Source of the DNA: CAYLYP01 sp964387795
GTDB taxonomy: Bacteria > Bacteroidota > Bacteroidia > Bacteroidales > UBA7960
DNA: 47,983 nt
Assembly: GCA_964387795.1 (NCBI GenBank)
Contig: CAYLYP010000019.1
Coordinates: 1-47,983, forward strand
Direction: 5' to 3'
Made by a program: the position numbers and the translations under genes. Numbering within the stretch: position 1 is the stretch's first letter; every line of letters begins with the position of its first letter. Below the pieces are notes generated by a model that was given only the letters and a program-made list of their open reading frames with translations, made no database searches and was not told where the DNA came from. This document shows positions 24,206 to 32,493 of this stretch, one piece after another.

Positions 24206-26575
24206 CTAGAAATCAATCGAATAGCTTATTGATGGCATGAAAGGGAACTGGCTAAGCTGCATGAGTTTAACCTTAGACTGATTGGGGTCATAATTCCCAT
24301 CGATATCATAAAATCTTTCCTGTTGATAGAAGTAAAAAAATGGGTTTTGCCTGTTATAAACATTATATATTCCAATGCTCCATGTCCTAAGTCCTTTTTT
24401 CTTTTTTTTATAAAAATTCATGCCTATATCAAGTTTATGAAAACATTTATATCTAAAGGTGTTTATACCCGGATAGATATGAATTTCTTCAGTACCATTA
24501 TTCCATGCAGGCAAAGGATCTGGATCTGAAATGATATTATATTTCCCGTTGGCCAAGGTAAAAGCATTTCCTGTATGAAACATCCATGTTGCAGAGAAAT
24601 CAATGTTTTCTTTTAACTTATAAAACAACACAATTCCAAGTTCATGACGGTGGTCATATTTATAAGGGAAAGCAATGCCTTCATTCAAATTTGCAAATTG
24701 CCTTGTGGTCTTTGATAAAGTATAACTTATCCAACCTGTAATATCCCCGGTTTTTTTTTGTAATAGTATTTCAAACCCATACGAAAGTCCATTCCCCTCT
24801 TTTTCAACTTTGTCCTGCCAATCTAATGAAGTTCCTAAATAGGATGCCCCACTTTGATAAGCGATAAGATTTGACATGGTTTTATAGTAAGCTTCGATGT
24901 TCAGTTCAAAAGATTTTTTAAATAAAGTTTGGGCATAACCAATGGCGATTTGTTTTGAAATGGAAGGCCTTACATTTTGAGTGGCAGGAACCCATAAATC
25001 TGTTGGCATTCCGGCTCCTGTGCTTGTTAAGAGATGAACGTTCTGTTGCATGGAAGAATAGGATAATTTTACTGACGATTCTTTTCCTGTTCTTAAATTG
25101 CAAAAAGCCCTGGGTTCAAAAGAAAAGTATTTCATTTTGTTTACGATATAGCTTTGAGCCCTAATCCCTAAATTAAAACTAACTTTATTGTTAAGTTTAA
25201 ATTCACTCTCAGCATAAACAGATGGTTCCCAGGCATAAGTTTTTTGTGCCCCTAACAGAGTGTCCTGATGCAAAGCCATTTCGGTCAGTTTGTATTGGGT
25301 TACTCCCGGTGAGAAGGTATGATAAATAGCACTGGCACCGAGATTGCATTTGTAATTTGGTGATGCGGTATATTCAAAATCATATTTGATGCTTACATCC
25401 TGAATCCCTGATGAGAATTGGCTGTTAAAACTTTCGTTGTTTTTTTCATTTAAATGATCAACTTCATATTTGTATTGTGTCAGATAAATACCCATATTGC
25501 TAAACAACTTGCTGTTAAACTGATGGTTCCATCTAACAGAACCTATCTTATTTCCCCATAAAACCTTTTCTTTGGAACGACTATAATCATATTGATCGAC
25601 ATCTTTAAATGACCAGCCAAATTTATCATCTCCGGCATAGAGGCTGATATAAAGGTGGTCTGAATCTGATAATTTGTGATTTAGTTTTGCATTGATATCA
25701 TAGAAATAATATCCAATAGAAATCCCATCAAAAAGCATTTTTGAAAGTGGCCTTGTTATCAAATCATACATAAAGCGTCTGATAGATATCATATAGGATG
25801 TTGAATCTTGTTTTATTGGTCCTTCAAAAAAAGCTTTTGTAACAATCATGCCCGCGCTTATGTTACCTCTGTGTTGGGTAGCATTGCCATCTTTCATCCT
25901 AATATCCACTACTGAAGATAATCGGCCTCCATACCGGGCAGGGAATCCTCCTTTGATTAACCTTACATTGTTTATTGCATCTGAGTTAAATGTGGATACA
26001 AAGCCCCCCAGGTGATCTATGTAATATAGAGGGACATCATCTAAAATGATTAGATTTTGATCTGGGCTGCCTCCCCTGACATATATTGCACTTGACCCTT
26101 CACTTCCTCCTGATATGCCTGGCATAAGCTGAAATGCTTTTAATAAGTCTGGTTCACCCCCCAATACCGGAAGCATTTTGATTTCTTTTGAACTAATTTC
26201 ATTCATGCTCATTTCATTGCGCTGTTCAATTGGGACTATCCTGCTGGTTTTTACTTCAATTCCTTCAAGTGTAATTCCCGCTTCAAGTGCAATATTAATA
26301 GTATTGGTGTTGAGGGATGAAATATTTATTATTTCGGGGCTATAGCCAATATATGATGCAATTAGGATTATACTATCATGAGGTGTAATAGTCAGGCTAA
26401 AAAATCCATAAGCATTGGTCACAGTTCCCTTTAAACTGTTCTTTTCGACAATAGATGCCCCAATAAGCCTTTCCCGTGTTTTTGCATCTGTAACATAGCC
26501 ATTTAGTGTGACTGTTTGTGAATACACAAAACCAAGGAGGTTTATTAATAGTATCGTAAATGTGGCTCTTATCAT
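24206..26575 (-). CDS. TonB-dependent receptor with carboxypeptidase-regulatory-like N-terminus
   Basis: 789 residues. After the signal peptide (LLGFVYSQ) comes a CarboxypepD_reg-like domain at 22-105 (GYVTDAKTRERLIGASIVEK, KGTVTNAYGFFSLTI), then the plug at about 125-240 (KAFQLMPGISGGSEGSSAIY, VRGGSPDQNLIILDDVPLYY, FPARYGGRLSSVVDIRMKDG) and a 22-strand-type barrel to the end (SISYSIDF). GIEVKTSR near 105-115 may be the TonB box. The shape is that of the non-SusC receptors paired with DUF4249 lipoproteins. Its start overlaps the stop of the DUF4249 gene by 4 bp, so the two should be co-translated. The imported ligand cannot be read from the sequence. Confidence 0.9.
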   Translation of the reverse strand: MIRATFTILLINLLGFVYSQTVTLNGYVTDAKTRERLIGASIVEKNSLKGTVTNAYGFFSLTITPHDSIILIASYIGYSPEIINISSLNTNTINIALEAGITLEGIEVKTSRIVPIEQRNEMSMNEISSKEIKMLPVLGGEPDLLKAFQLMPGISGGSEGSSAIYVRGGSPDQNLIILDDVPLYYIDHLGGFVSTFNSDAINNVRLIKGGFPARYGGRLSSVVDIRMKDGNATQHRGNISAGMIVTKAFFEGPIKQDSTSYMISIRRFMYDLITRPLSKMLFDGISIGYYFYDINAKLNHKLSDSDHLYISLYAGDDKFGWSFKDVDQYDYSRSKEKVLWGNKIGSVRWNHQFNSKLFSNMGIYLTQYKYEVDHLNEKNNESFNSQFSSGIQDVSIKYDFEYTASPNYKCNLGASAIYHTFSPGVTQYKLTEMALHQDTLLGAQKTYAWEPSVYAESEFKLNNKVSFNLGIRAQSYIVNKMKYFSFEPRAFCNLRTGKESSVKLSYSSMQQNVHLLTSTGAGMPTDLWVPATQNVRPSISKQIAIGYAQTLFKKSFELNIEAYYKTMSNLIAYQSGASYLGTSLDWQDKVEKEGNGLSYGFEILLQKKTGDITGWISYTLSKTTRQFANLNEGIAFPYKYDHRHELGIVLFYKLKENIDFSATWMFHTGNAFTLANGKYNIISDPDPLPAWNNGTEEIHIYPGINTFRYKCFHKLDIGMNFYKKKKKGLRTWSIGIYNVYNRQNPFFYFYQQERFYDIDGNYDPNQSKVKLMQLSQFPFMPSISYSIDF

Positions 26576-27585
26576 TTGTCTGGTTGATTGTATTTATATA
26601 CAGTGTCCTCTATCTGGGTGTATCCTGCAAAGATCCCATAACCTCCTTCGATATTGCTTATCATTGATACCGGATCACCTAACACTTCCCAGAATTGAGT
26701 TTCGTGTGAGTGCCCGTTATGATGCTTAATGAGCTGTTTTTTATACTTATAATAGTTTTGGGAAATTGTTCTGAATTTAACTATTAAATCATAGTTGTAA
26801 TCTATTATATTCCCATTATAAGTATATGATGTTTCCCGGTAATAATCTGCTGTTATTGAATAAGTTGTTATTGGAAAAAGACTATTTGAAAATATTAGGG
26901 TAGGGGAGTAATCTGGTAGCCCCTCTGAACTTATAACCGGATCAGCGTTATTAATAAAAAAAGTGTTGCTTGTTTTTATATTATCTGAATCATTGAAATG
27001 CTTATAAATAACAGGTTCTATATATTGAGCTTCAAATTTTACTTCAAAATAAGTGTTGTTGAGATTTGTATTGTCTATATTAATTTTCGCTTGAGAAACC
27101 CAAATCTCCCCATCAATTTTTTTTAAGGAATCCCTGAAATTGACTTGAAACTCATTTAATGCATAGGGTAAAACATCGCTTGCTCTCAGGATTTCTCCAT
27201 TGGCCATCGTGATAAGTAAGGTATATTCATTCCCTGATGATGGGACAAGCTCTGACTGATACTGCCCACTATTGGTGAGTTTTAATGTGTCAAAGATCAA
27301 ACCGTTTTCAAGGATAACAACTGTGGCATTATCCTCAAATACTACCTGTCCCGCATCAAGTATATGTTGTGGTTTGGTGATGTTGACAATAAAAACCTGA
27401 CTATCTGTAAAAAGACAACTAACAACCGGTTTGGGTATAAATTCCGGGTAGTCAACTTCTATCTCTTTAATACATGATATCTGAAAAACTGAAAAACTAA
27501 CAACGCACAGCAAAAGGACAAAATATTGTTTTGCTTTTGCTGTGCAGTAGCTGTTTTTGAAATTTAAATTACCCATTTGAGTCAT
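26572..27585 (-). CDS. DUF4249 surface lipoprotein
   Basis: About 337 residues from ATG 27585; ATGs at 27609 and 27576 are alternatives. The start at 27585 lies just past the upstream stop and gives a signal peptide (YFVLLLCVVSFSVFQIS) with lipobox Cys. EIEVDYPEFIPKPVVSCLFT is the hallmark of DUF4249, followed by NITKPQHILD, ATVVILENG and a second half with VIYKHFNDSD and FWEVLGDPVSMISNIEGGYG. DUF4249 proteins accompany TonB-dependent receptors and probably act as outer-membrane ligand-capture or lid partners, in analogy with SusD. The gene overlaps the receptor by 4 bp. Confidence 0.85.
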   Translation of the reverse strand: MTQMGNLNFKNSYCTAKAKQYFVLLLCVVSFSVFQISCIKEIEVDYPEFIPKPVVSCLFTDSQVFIVNITKPQHILDAGQVVFEDNATVVILENGLIFDTLKLTNSGQYQSELVPSSGNEYTLLITMANGEILRASDVLPYALNEFQVNFRDSLKKIDGEIWVSQAKINIDNTNLNNTYFEVKFEAQYIEPVIYKHFNDSDNIKTSNTFFINNADPVISSEGLPDYSPTLIFSNSLFPITTYSITADYYRETSYTYNGNIIDYNYDLIVKFRTISQNYYKYKKQLIKHHNGHSHETQFWEVLGDPVSMISNIEGGYGIFAGYTQIEDTVYKYNQPDK

Positions 27586-27590
27586 TAAAA

Positions 27591-28550
27591 TTATGGACAT
27601 GTATTCCATTCATCGCATTTAATTCTTAGGGAATTATCCATATAAGACCCATTATTATGTAAATCATATGCTGTGAAATAGACAATGACGTTATATGCAA
27701 TTAAGCTATGTATACTAGAATGAAAGCGAATGTCGTAACTATTTGAATTCCCTCCAGTGTTGCCATAAATAATTTCGCACCTATTATTTTTCTTTATTTT
27801 TTTAAATGATTTCTGATAATTAGGATTTGAATTTATTCCCATTTCCATTGAAATCCCTGTTCCGTTTTTTTCCATTATTGATCTGACAGAAAAATAAATT
27901 CCTGCTTTATAGTATCTTAATCTATATTTTACATTTCCTCCAGATAAATAGAAATATTGCCAGCCTGTATTATTAGCATCGCATTTAGAGGTGCTTGAGT
28001 CAATGGTGTCGCCATATAATATGGAAATAACATCTTCATCTACATCGAACACGACAGACTGTGAACTTTTTAGTGATGATTTTCCCGAATAGTCTTTTTT
28101 TAAAGTAGCATAAACTTTTCCTCCTGAAATTAAGTAGAAATACTTGTCAATTGCAATAATTCCTTCAGGATTAATGATGCTAGAAAATAGTTCATCCTCA
28201 AAGCCTAAGGTTTCTAGTGTTTCATTATCATATAAATCACGAATAGATTTAAAGTGAATTAATGAAGTCCATTGTGTTAGCATATTATTATCTAATTGTG
28301 TAAGATAATCAATTGCTTTTTCGTAATCCTCAACAGTGGGGAAGGTTAAAACATTGTCAATTACTTCAAACTTAAAATCATTTAAAGAAATATCCAAATT
28401 GTTTTTACTCACAATTTGGTCAGTATTTTCTACAATTTGGTTTTCTATGCTGTTTATTTCTTTTTTATTGCAACTATAAAAAAGAAATAACACAAGCAAT
28501 GATTTGATTACAAGTATTCCAACTTGATTTTTTCTGTTTAATGTTTTCAT
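27591..28550 (-). CDS. Hypothetical lipoprotein upstream of DUF4249
   Basis: 319 residues, signal peptide with lipobox FLFYSC (Cys27). The N-terminal part has TFPTVEDYEKAIDYL, resembling DUF4848-like lipoproteins only loosely. The C-terminal part is beta-rich with two Cys (SKCDANNTGWQYFYLSGG; KKNNRCEII; IKCDEWNTCP). I do not recognise the family. It ends 5 bp before the preferred DUF4249 start, so a three-gene operon (this lipoprotein, DUF4249, receptor) is likely. It may be a substrate-specific surface component of that uptake system; this is inference. Confidence 0.7.
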   Translation of the reverse strand: MKTLNRKNQVGILVIKSLLVLFLFYSCNKKEINSIENQIVENTDQIVSKNNLDISLNDFKFEVIDNVLTFPTVEDYEKAIDYLTQLDNNMLTQWTSLIHFKSIRDLYDNETLETLGFEDELFSSIINPEGIIAIDKYFYLISGGKVYATLKKDYSGKSSLKSSQSVVFDVDEDVISILYGDTIDSSTSKCDANNTGWQYFYLSGGNVKYRLRYYKAGIYFSVRSIMEKNGTGISMEMGINSNPNYQKSFKKIKKNNRCEIIYGNTGGNSNSYDIRFHSSIHSLIAYNVIVYFTAYDLHNNGSYMDNSLRIKCDEWNTCP

Positions 28551-29163
28551 AAATTCAATAAATTAAGTGTTTAACATATAAATACAATGTGTTTTTGTTA
28601 ATAGCAAATCTAAAAAATATTTTTTTATTAGTCAATAAAATTATTAATTTAAATTAACATATATTTTTTTTGCTAAAACTGTATTATTATATTCATAAAG
28701 AGTAAGATGCTATTTAAAAATAAAAAAAGCTTAGAATAACTGCATTATTTATATTAAAGAATAACTAATAAAATATTGTATTTTAAAGCATTGTTTTTTT
28801 ATTTATGTGAGTGAATCGAAAAGAATAATATTTGGTAATTAAGAGATGAATAGTAAAAGAATGCAAAAAAACTCAATTATTTGTATGTGTTAATTTAAAT
28901 AATGAATATATGTTATATAATTCAAGTATAAGTATATAAATTGAGATTAAAATAAATTTTTCAAAAAAGGAATAATGATAATTGATTAATTTTTCAGCAA
29001 AACAAACCAATGTATGATTGTATTGGTGTTAAGGAAAAATTTCATAATACCCCCCTTAAATAAACAATCCAGTTGAATAATTTAAATAAAAAACCTTAGA
29101 TATGAGATTAATAGGTATATTTGTAATATAGGCTTTAATATATTAACTTAAAAAACTGAACAA
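28551..29163. other. Very AT-rich intergenic region
   Basis: About 610 bp of almost pure A/T, with no gene or clear repeat. It separates divergent transcripts. TATATTTG at 29116-29123 matches the -7 consensus and would serve the GlsB-like gene; no clear -33 box. Confidence 0.45.
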
Positions 29164-29415
29164 ATGGAAATTCTTGTAACAATCCTTATTGGTGCAGCAG
29201 CAGGCTGGCTGGGTAGTGTTATTTACAAAGGAACTAGCCTTGGTATCCTGGGCAATATTGTAGTGGGCATTATTGGAAGTTTTGTTGGCTACTGGCTTTT
29301 AGGAAAACTTGGCATCAATTTAGGCACAGGTTGGATTGGTGCCATCTTAACAGGAGCAATTGGAGCAATTATTATTTTGGTGCTATTAAATCTAATCGTC
29401 AGGAAACGAAAATAA
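29164..29415 (+). CDS. GlsB/YeaQ/YmgE-family stress membrane protein
   Basis: 83 residues, three transmembrane segments. ILIGAAAGWLGSVIYKGTS, GILGNIVVGIIGSFVGYWL and IGAILTGAIGAIIILVLLNL are the glycine-rich helices of the transglycosylase-associated protein family. The inner-membrane protein is often stress-induced; its molecular role is unclear. Single gene. Confidence 0.9.
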   Translation: MEILVTILIGAAAGWLGSVIYKGTSLGILGNIVVGIIGSFVGYWLLGKLGINLGTGWIGAILTGAIGAIIILVLLNLIVRKRK

Positions 29416-29644
29416 GCATATCAATTAATTGCTGTGCTTGATTTCACGGTAAGGAACATAAGATAGCAAATTATGAATTTCAAACTCCCTCCAGGCATGC
29501 ATTCATGTCCTGAGTTGTATTATATTGCTTATGCTATAGTATAATTTGGATGCAATAATGCAGTTAAAAAAGATGACCCTCAGGACTATAAATAAGATTT
29601 GGCAGCTAACATAAATGAATTAAAGAAAAAAAGGAGAACAGGAA

Positions 29645-30463
29645 ATGTCGGAATTAATTATTGATAAAAAAGCCTGCACAAGATGTAATATATGTGCAAT
29701 TGTTTGCACAATGAGAATTATTGAAAAAGCAAATGACCATGACTTTCCAAGAATACCTGAGGAGAAGGCAGATTATTGTTTAAAATGTGGCCATTGTGAA
29801 TCGTATTGTGCTCAAAAAGCCCTTACCCTTGATTTTCGTCCGGATGAAAAAATTGATGCCCCTGATTCTGATACCCGGATTGACCCGCATAATCTGTCCT
29901 TGTATTTAAAAAAGCGCCGTTCGGTAAGGCATTATGTTCAAAAAACAATTGATAATGCTTTAATTACCCGGATGATTGATGTTGCTTCTTATGCTGCTTC
30001 GGGGGGTAATTCACAACCGGTAAAATGGATTGTTATCACTGATACTGCAGATGTAAAACATATTGCAAAACTTACTATTGATTGGATGCGTAGCATTCAA
30101 AACACATCCCATCCACTTGCAAATTATGTGCCTGTACTTATTTCAAGTTGGGATAATGGTTTGGATATTATTTGTAACCAGGCACCCCATCTGCTTTTTG
30201 CACATGTTCCAATCGAACCCATTGATAACCCTACAGAAGCAATTATTGCTTTAACCCATTTTGATATTGTTGCACCTTCTTTTGGAGTTGGTACCTGTTG
30301 GGCTGGCTTTGTTAAAATGGCTTTAGATAGTTATAAACCCTTACGGGATTTTGTATCTGTCCCCGAAGGCCGTAAAGCAGCATGCCCTATGATGTTTGGG
30401 TATCCCAAATACCAGGTTTCATCTATCCCAAGGCGCAATCCCGCTGATATCTCCTGGAAGTAA
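29645..30463 (+). CDS. Nitroreductase-family protein with N-terminal 2x[4Fe-4S] ferredoxin domain
   Basis: 272 residues. The ferredoxin module at 1-60 carries two clusters, Cys11-14-17-21 and Cys45-48-51-55. The nitroreductase domain spans about 85-270: RRSVRHYVQKTID, the FMN-binding ASGGNSQPVKWIV and GVGTCWAGFVKMAL near 218, then MMFGYPKYQ. The fusion is typical of anaerobes and suggests ferredoxin- or flavin-linked reduction of organic nitro compounds or quinones in the cytoplasm. Its start ATG lies after the sequence AAAAAAGGAGAACAGGAA, a fair Shine-Dalgarno. Substrate unknown. Confidence 0.9.
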   Translation: MSELIIDKKACTRCNICAIVCTMRIIEKANDHDFPRIPEEKADYCLKCGHCESYCAQKALTLDFRPDEKIDAPDSDTRIDPHNLSLYLKKRRSVRHYVQKTIDNALITRMIDVASYAASGGNSQPVKWIVITDTADVKHIAKLTIDWMRSIQNTSHPLANYVPVLISSWDNGLDIICNQAPHLLFAHVPIEPIDNPTEAIIALTHFDIVAPSFGVGTCWAGFVKMALDSYKPLRDFVSVPEGRKAACPMMFGYPKYQVSSIPRRNPADISWK

Positions 30464-30594
30464 TCTGTTTGAAAGTAACATTGTATTGTATTTAATTATT
30501 GGTTTTGTTGAAAAAAAAATCATGTTTTTCTACACATTTGTGTTATCTGTAAAAAAATTTATAAAGGATTTAAAACAAACGAAAGACTTCAGAT
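30464..30594. other. Short AT-rich spacer
   Basis: No gene seen. Leads to the small-peptide region. Confidence 0.4.
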
Positions 30595-30765
30595 ATGATA
30601 GAATTAAACGGATTTGATAGTCAATATTTACCTGGCATTATTCTGCCAGTAAATGATTCTTTGCTTCTGGATATTAGTACATTCCTATAGCAAGGTGTTA
30701 TACCTTTAATTGTTGCTTTTATTACATCAATTGTAGCTTATTCAATAGCTGTAAAAAAAAATTAA
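30595..30765 (+). pseudogene. Possible small membrane-protein gene interrupted by TAG
   Basis: ATG 30595 opens a frame reading MIELNGFDSQYLPGIILPVN..., which reaches TAG at 30688-30690 and then continues open as QGVIPLIVAFITSIVAYSIA up to TAA 30763-30765. The second half is a good transmembrane helix, and CAG to TAG would be a single change, so this may be a 56-codon gene with a nonsense mutation. The family is not recognised. It could be a chance frame. Confidence 0.25.
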
Positions 30766-30767
30766 AA

Positions 30768-30851
30768 ATGAACAATCCAATGGGATTTCTCACCCTTGCG
30801 TTTGCTATTGTATTCAATGCTTATATGCTTTTTCAGCAGACTACCATTTAA
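30768..30851 (+). CDS. Putative 27-residue membrane peptide
   Basis: Starts 2 bp after the preceding frame. One hydrophobic helix (GFLTLAFAIVFNAYMLF) with a polar Gln-Gln-Thr C-terminus. Spacing suggests an operon with the frame at 30595. No homologue recognised; real expression is unproven. Confidence 0.25.
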   Translation: MNNPMGFLTLAFAIVFNAYMLFQQTTI

Positions 30852-31010
30852 TTATTAGGCTATACAAAAAAGCATTGCAGTAAAATGCCTGCTGGCATAA
30901 ACGAATACAGATTATAATTATGTTTAATTATTTGATTAATTTATGCAGTTAATTTTGCATTTTAATGTATTATTATTATGTTTGCAAACAGAACAGGATT
31001 ATTAGGATTT
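30852..31010. other. Leader region of the LytTR gene
   Basis: TAATTTTG at 30950-30957 matches the -7 consensus, but the nearest TTTG (30931-30934) is too close for a standard -33 element. Confidence 0.35.
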
Positions 31011-31056
31011 ATTTTTGAGCGGATATATTATTTGGGAGGGTTCTTGTTCGTTGGTT
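31011..31056 (+). repeat. 46-bp element, copy 1, upstream of the LytTR gene
   Basis: Begins ATTTTTGAGCGGATATATTA and ends GGGTTCTTGTTCGTTGGTT. It recurs at 33624-33670 with one 1-bp indel. Here it lies 40 bp before the LytTR start codon. It contains GTT-rich direct repeats (GGTTCTTGTTCGTTGGTT). Confidence 0.65.
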
Positions 31057-31095
31057 AAGTATTTTAGAAGGTATTAATAAATAATAGTCAAAGTC

Positions 31096-31437
31096 ATGGA
31101 TAAAGATTATGTCACCATTAAAGTATCAAGAAATACGTATCGGAAATTTTTCATTACTGATATCTTGTATTTCAAAGCTAACGGTTCTTATACAACGATA
31201 AAAACCTTTAGTAATGAATGTACCCTTTCTGATTGTTTAAAAGAGTTTGAATACTTGTTGACGCGAAATAACTTTTTAAAGATCAACAGAAGTTATATTG
31301 TTAATACAGATAACTGCATTGAAGTTAAGGTGGGAAAGAAATCAACAATTAGAATAATTAATGGAGAGGTGCTATTTCCTTGTAAAGAATCTGCTGAGGT
31401 AATTTTAGATTTCTTTTGTAAACGAAGACTAAATTAA
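31096..31437 (+). CDS. Stand-alone LytTR DNA-binding regulator
   Basis: 113 residues consisting of one LytTR domain: VTIKVSRNTYRKFFITDILYFKANG at 6-30, TIKTFSNECTLSDCLKEFE, then NNFLKINRSYIVN near 72-84, the best conserved LytTR segment. There is no receiver domain, so it is not a two-component response regulator but an orphan transcription factor. LytTR proteins bind pairs of 9-10-bp direct repeats one DNA turn apart on the same face. A pair of that kind lies just downstream, before the lipoprotein gene at 31573. It may also control itself through the 46-bp element. Confidence 0.85.
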   Translation: MDKDYVTIKVSRNTYRKFFITDILYFKANGSYTTIKTFSNECTLSDCLKEFEYLLTRNNFLKINRSYIVNTDNCIEVKVGKKSTIRIINGEVLFPCKESAEVILDFFCKRRLN

Positions 31438-31510
31438 TAGTTCACTTAATAAAAGGTGTGTTTGGCAAACAAACATGACGATTTCACAAACTAAGCAGTT
31501 ATTTTGTAGC

Positions 31511-31542
31511 ATTTGTCATGGATTTTATATTCATTTGTCATG
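31511..31542 (+). promoter_or_regulatory. Direct-repeat pair, candidate LytTR binding site
   Basis: ATTTGTCATG occurs at 31511-31520 and 31533-31542, a 22-bp period, with the preceding base C in both cases. It is 31 bp upstream of the lipoprotein ATG at 31573. The period fits LytTR dimers (two sites separated by about 12-13 bp). Which protein binds it is inference. Confidence 0.5.
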
Positions 31543-31572
31543 AAACTTTTTTATTAACTTAAACTTTTTAAA

Positions 31573-32388
31573 ATGAAAAACTCAGTTAGTATTTTTAAAT
31601 TTATGTTCATTGTAGTATCTATTGCTGGTATGTTTTTTTTCAGTTGCTCAAAGGAAAAAAATAATGCAACAATTGAAAAACAATTGATGGTTGAAAAGTA
31701 TAATAAGTATTTTTCAACATTAGGGGATAATCATAACAAAGTACTTGATTTTGTTGGATCACAAGGTGATATGTCAACGATGTCAAGAAAAGACAGGTTT
31801 GAATTGGCATCAGAATTCACAGGCTCATCCTTTGAATGGAGTGAATTTGAAAAAGCTGGTGATAAGTTAGCCGTTTTGGCAGGATCACAATCAATAAAAG
31901 CCAGTGATCATTTACTTGTTAGGAAAGATCAATTTAGCCCTGAATTGATCGATTTGATAAACAAATTGGATATTATTATTAAAAACGAATTTAAAAAAGC
32001 TGAACAGCACATAGAGCTATCACCAAGTGCTTATAATGCTTCAATTGATTCATTAATTAATGAAGTTTACAACAATTATGAAGTCCAATTAAGTGTTGAT
32101 GCTCAAACAGGTAATGAGTTTGCTATGTTTATTGCGCAATGTAATGTTTCAAAATCAAGCTTTGCATATTGGTATGAAGCAGCAATTGATCCGGAAAATC
32201 CATGGTATGGATATGTATCAAAAAGTTGTCCTGGATTTTGGGAAAGATTATGGAGAGCAGTTCAAATTGTAGCTGTTGACACTTGGGCTTTCATGACAGG
32301 CCCTTGCGGTAATGCTAATGGTCCTGGAGGATATAACTTAAACTGTGCTTGGGATTATGCTGGTGAACAATCATCTAGTGTTGATTAA
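31573..32388 (+). CDS. Hypothetical lipoprotein, candidate target of the LytTR regulator
   Basis: 271 residues with lipobox FFFSC (Cys25), then a Lys/Asn-rich linker, a helical central domain (about 60-190) and a Trp/Cys-rich C-terminus containing CPGFWERLWRAVQIVAVDTW, FMTGPCGNAN and NLNCAWDYAGEQSS. The C-terminal Cys residues could make disulfides in the periplasm or at the surface. The family is not recognised. It is followed by a hairpin, so it is probably monocistronic, and preceded by the direct-repeat pair. Confidence 0.7.
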   Translation: MKNSVSIFKFMFIVVSIAGMFFFSCSKEKNNATIEKQLMVEKYNKYFSTLGDNHNKVLDFVGSQGDMSTMSRKDRFELASEFTGSSFEWSEFEKAGDKLAVLAGSQSIKASDHLLVRKDQFSPELIDLINKLDIIIKNEFKKAEQHIELSPSAYNASIDSLINEVYNNYEVQLSVDAQTGNEFAMFIAQCNVSKSSFAYWYEAAIDPENPWYGYVSKSCPGFWERLWRAVQIVAVDTWAFMTGPCGNANGPGGYNLNCAWDYAGEQSSSVD

Positions 32389-32397
32389 CAATAATAC

Positions 32398-32436
32398 AAT
32401 ACTCTTCACAAGCCATTATTGCTTGTGAAGGGTATT
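32398..32436 (+). terminator. Hairpin after the lipoprotein gene
   Basis: AATACTCTTCACAAGC pairs with GCTTGTGAAGGGTATT over 16 bp (one G-U) around CATTATT. It starts 10 bp after the stop codon. No T run follows, so it may instead stabilise mRNA. A TTG at 32419 falls inside the hairpin and is unlikely to be a start. Confidence 0.6.
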
Positions 32437-32493
32437 GAACCCATTAAAAATTTCAAATTCATGTATCTATTAAATTTTAATACAGTTATCCTA

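Noticed and set aside
32419..32493. TTG start at 32419 for paralogue 1
   Set aside because: It lies in a 16-bp hairpin and would put 25 residues before a good signal peptide.
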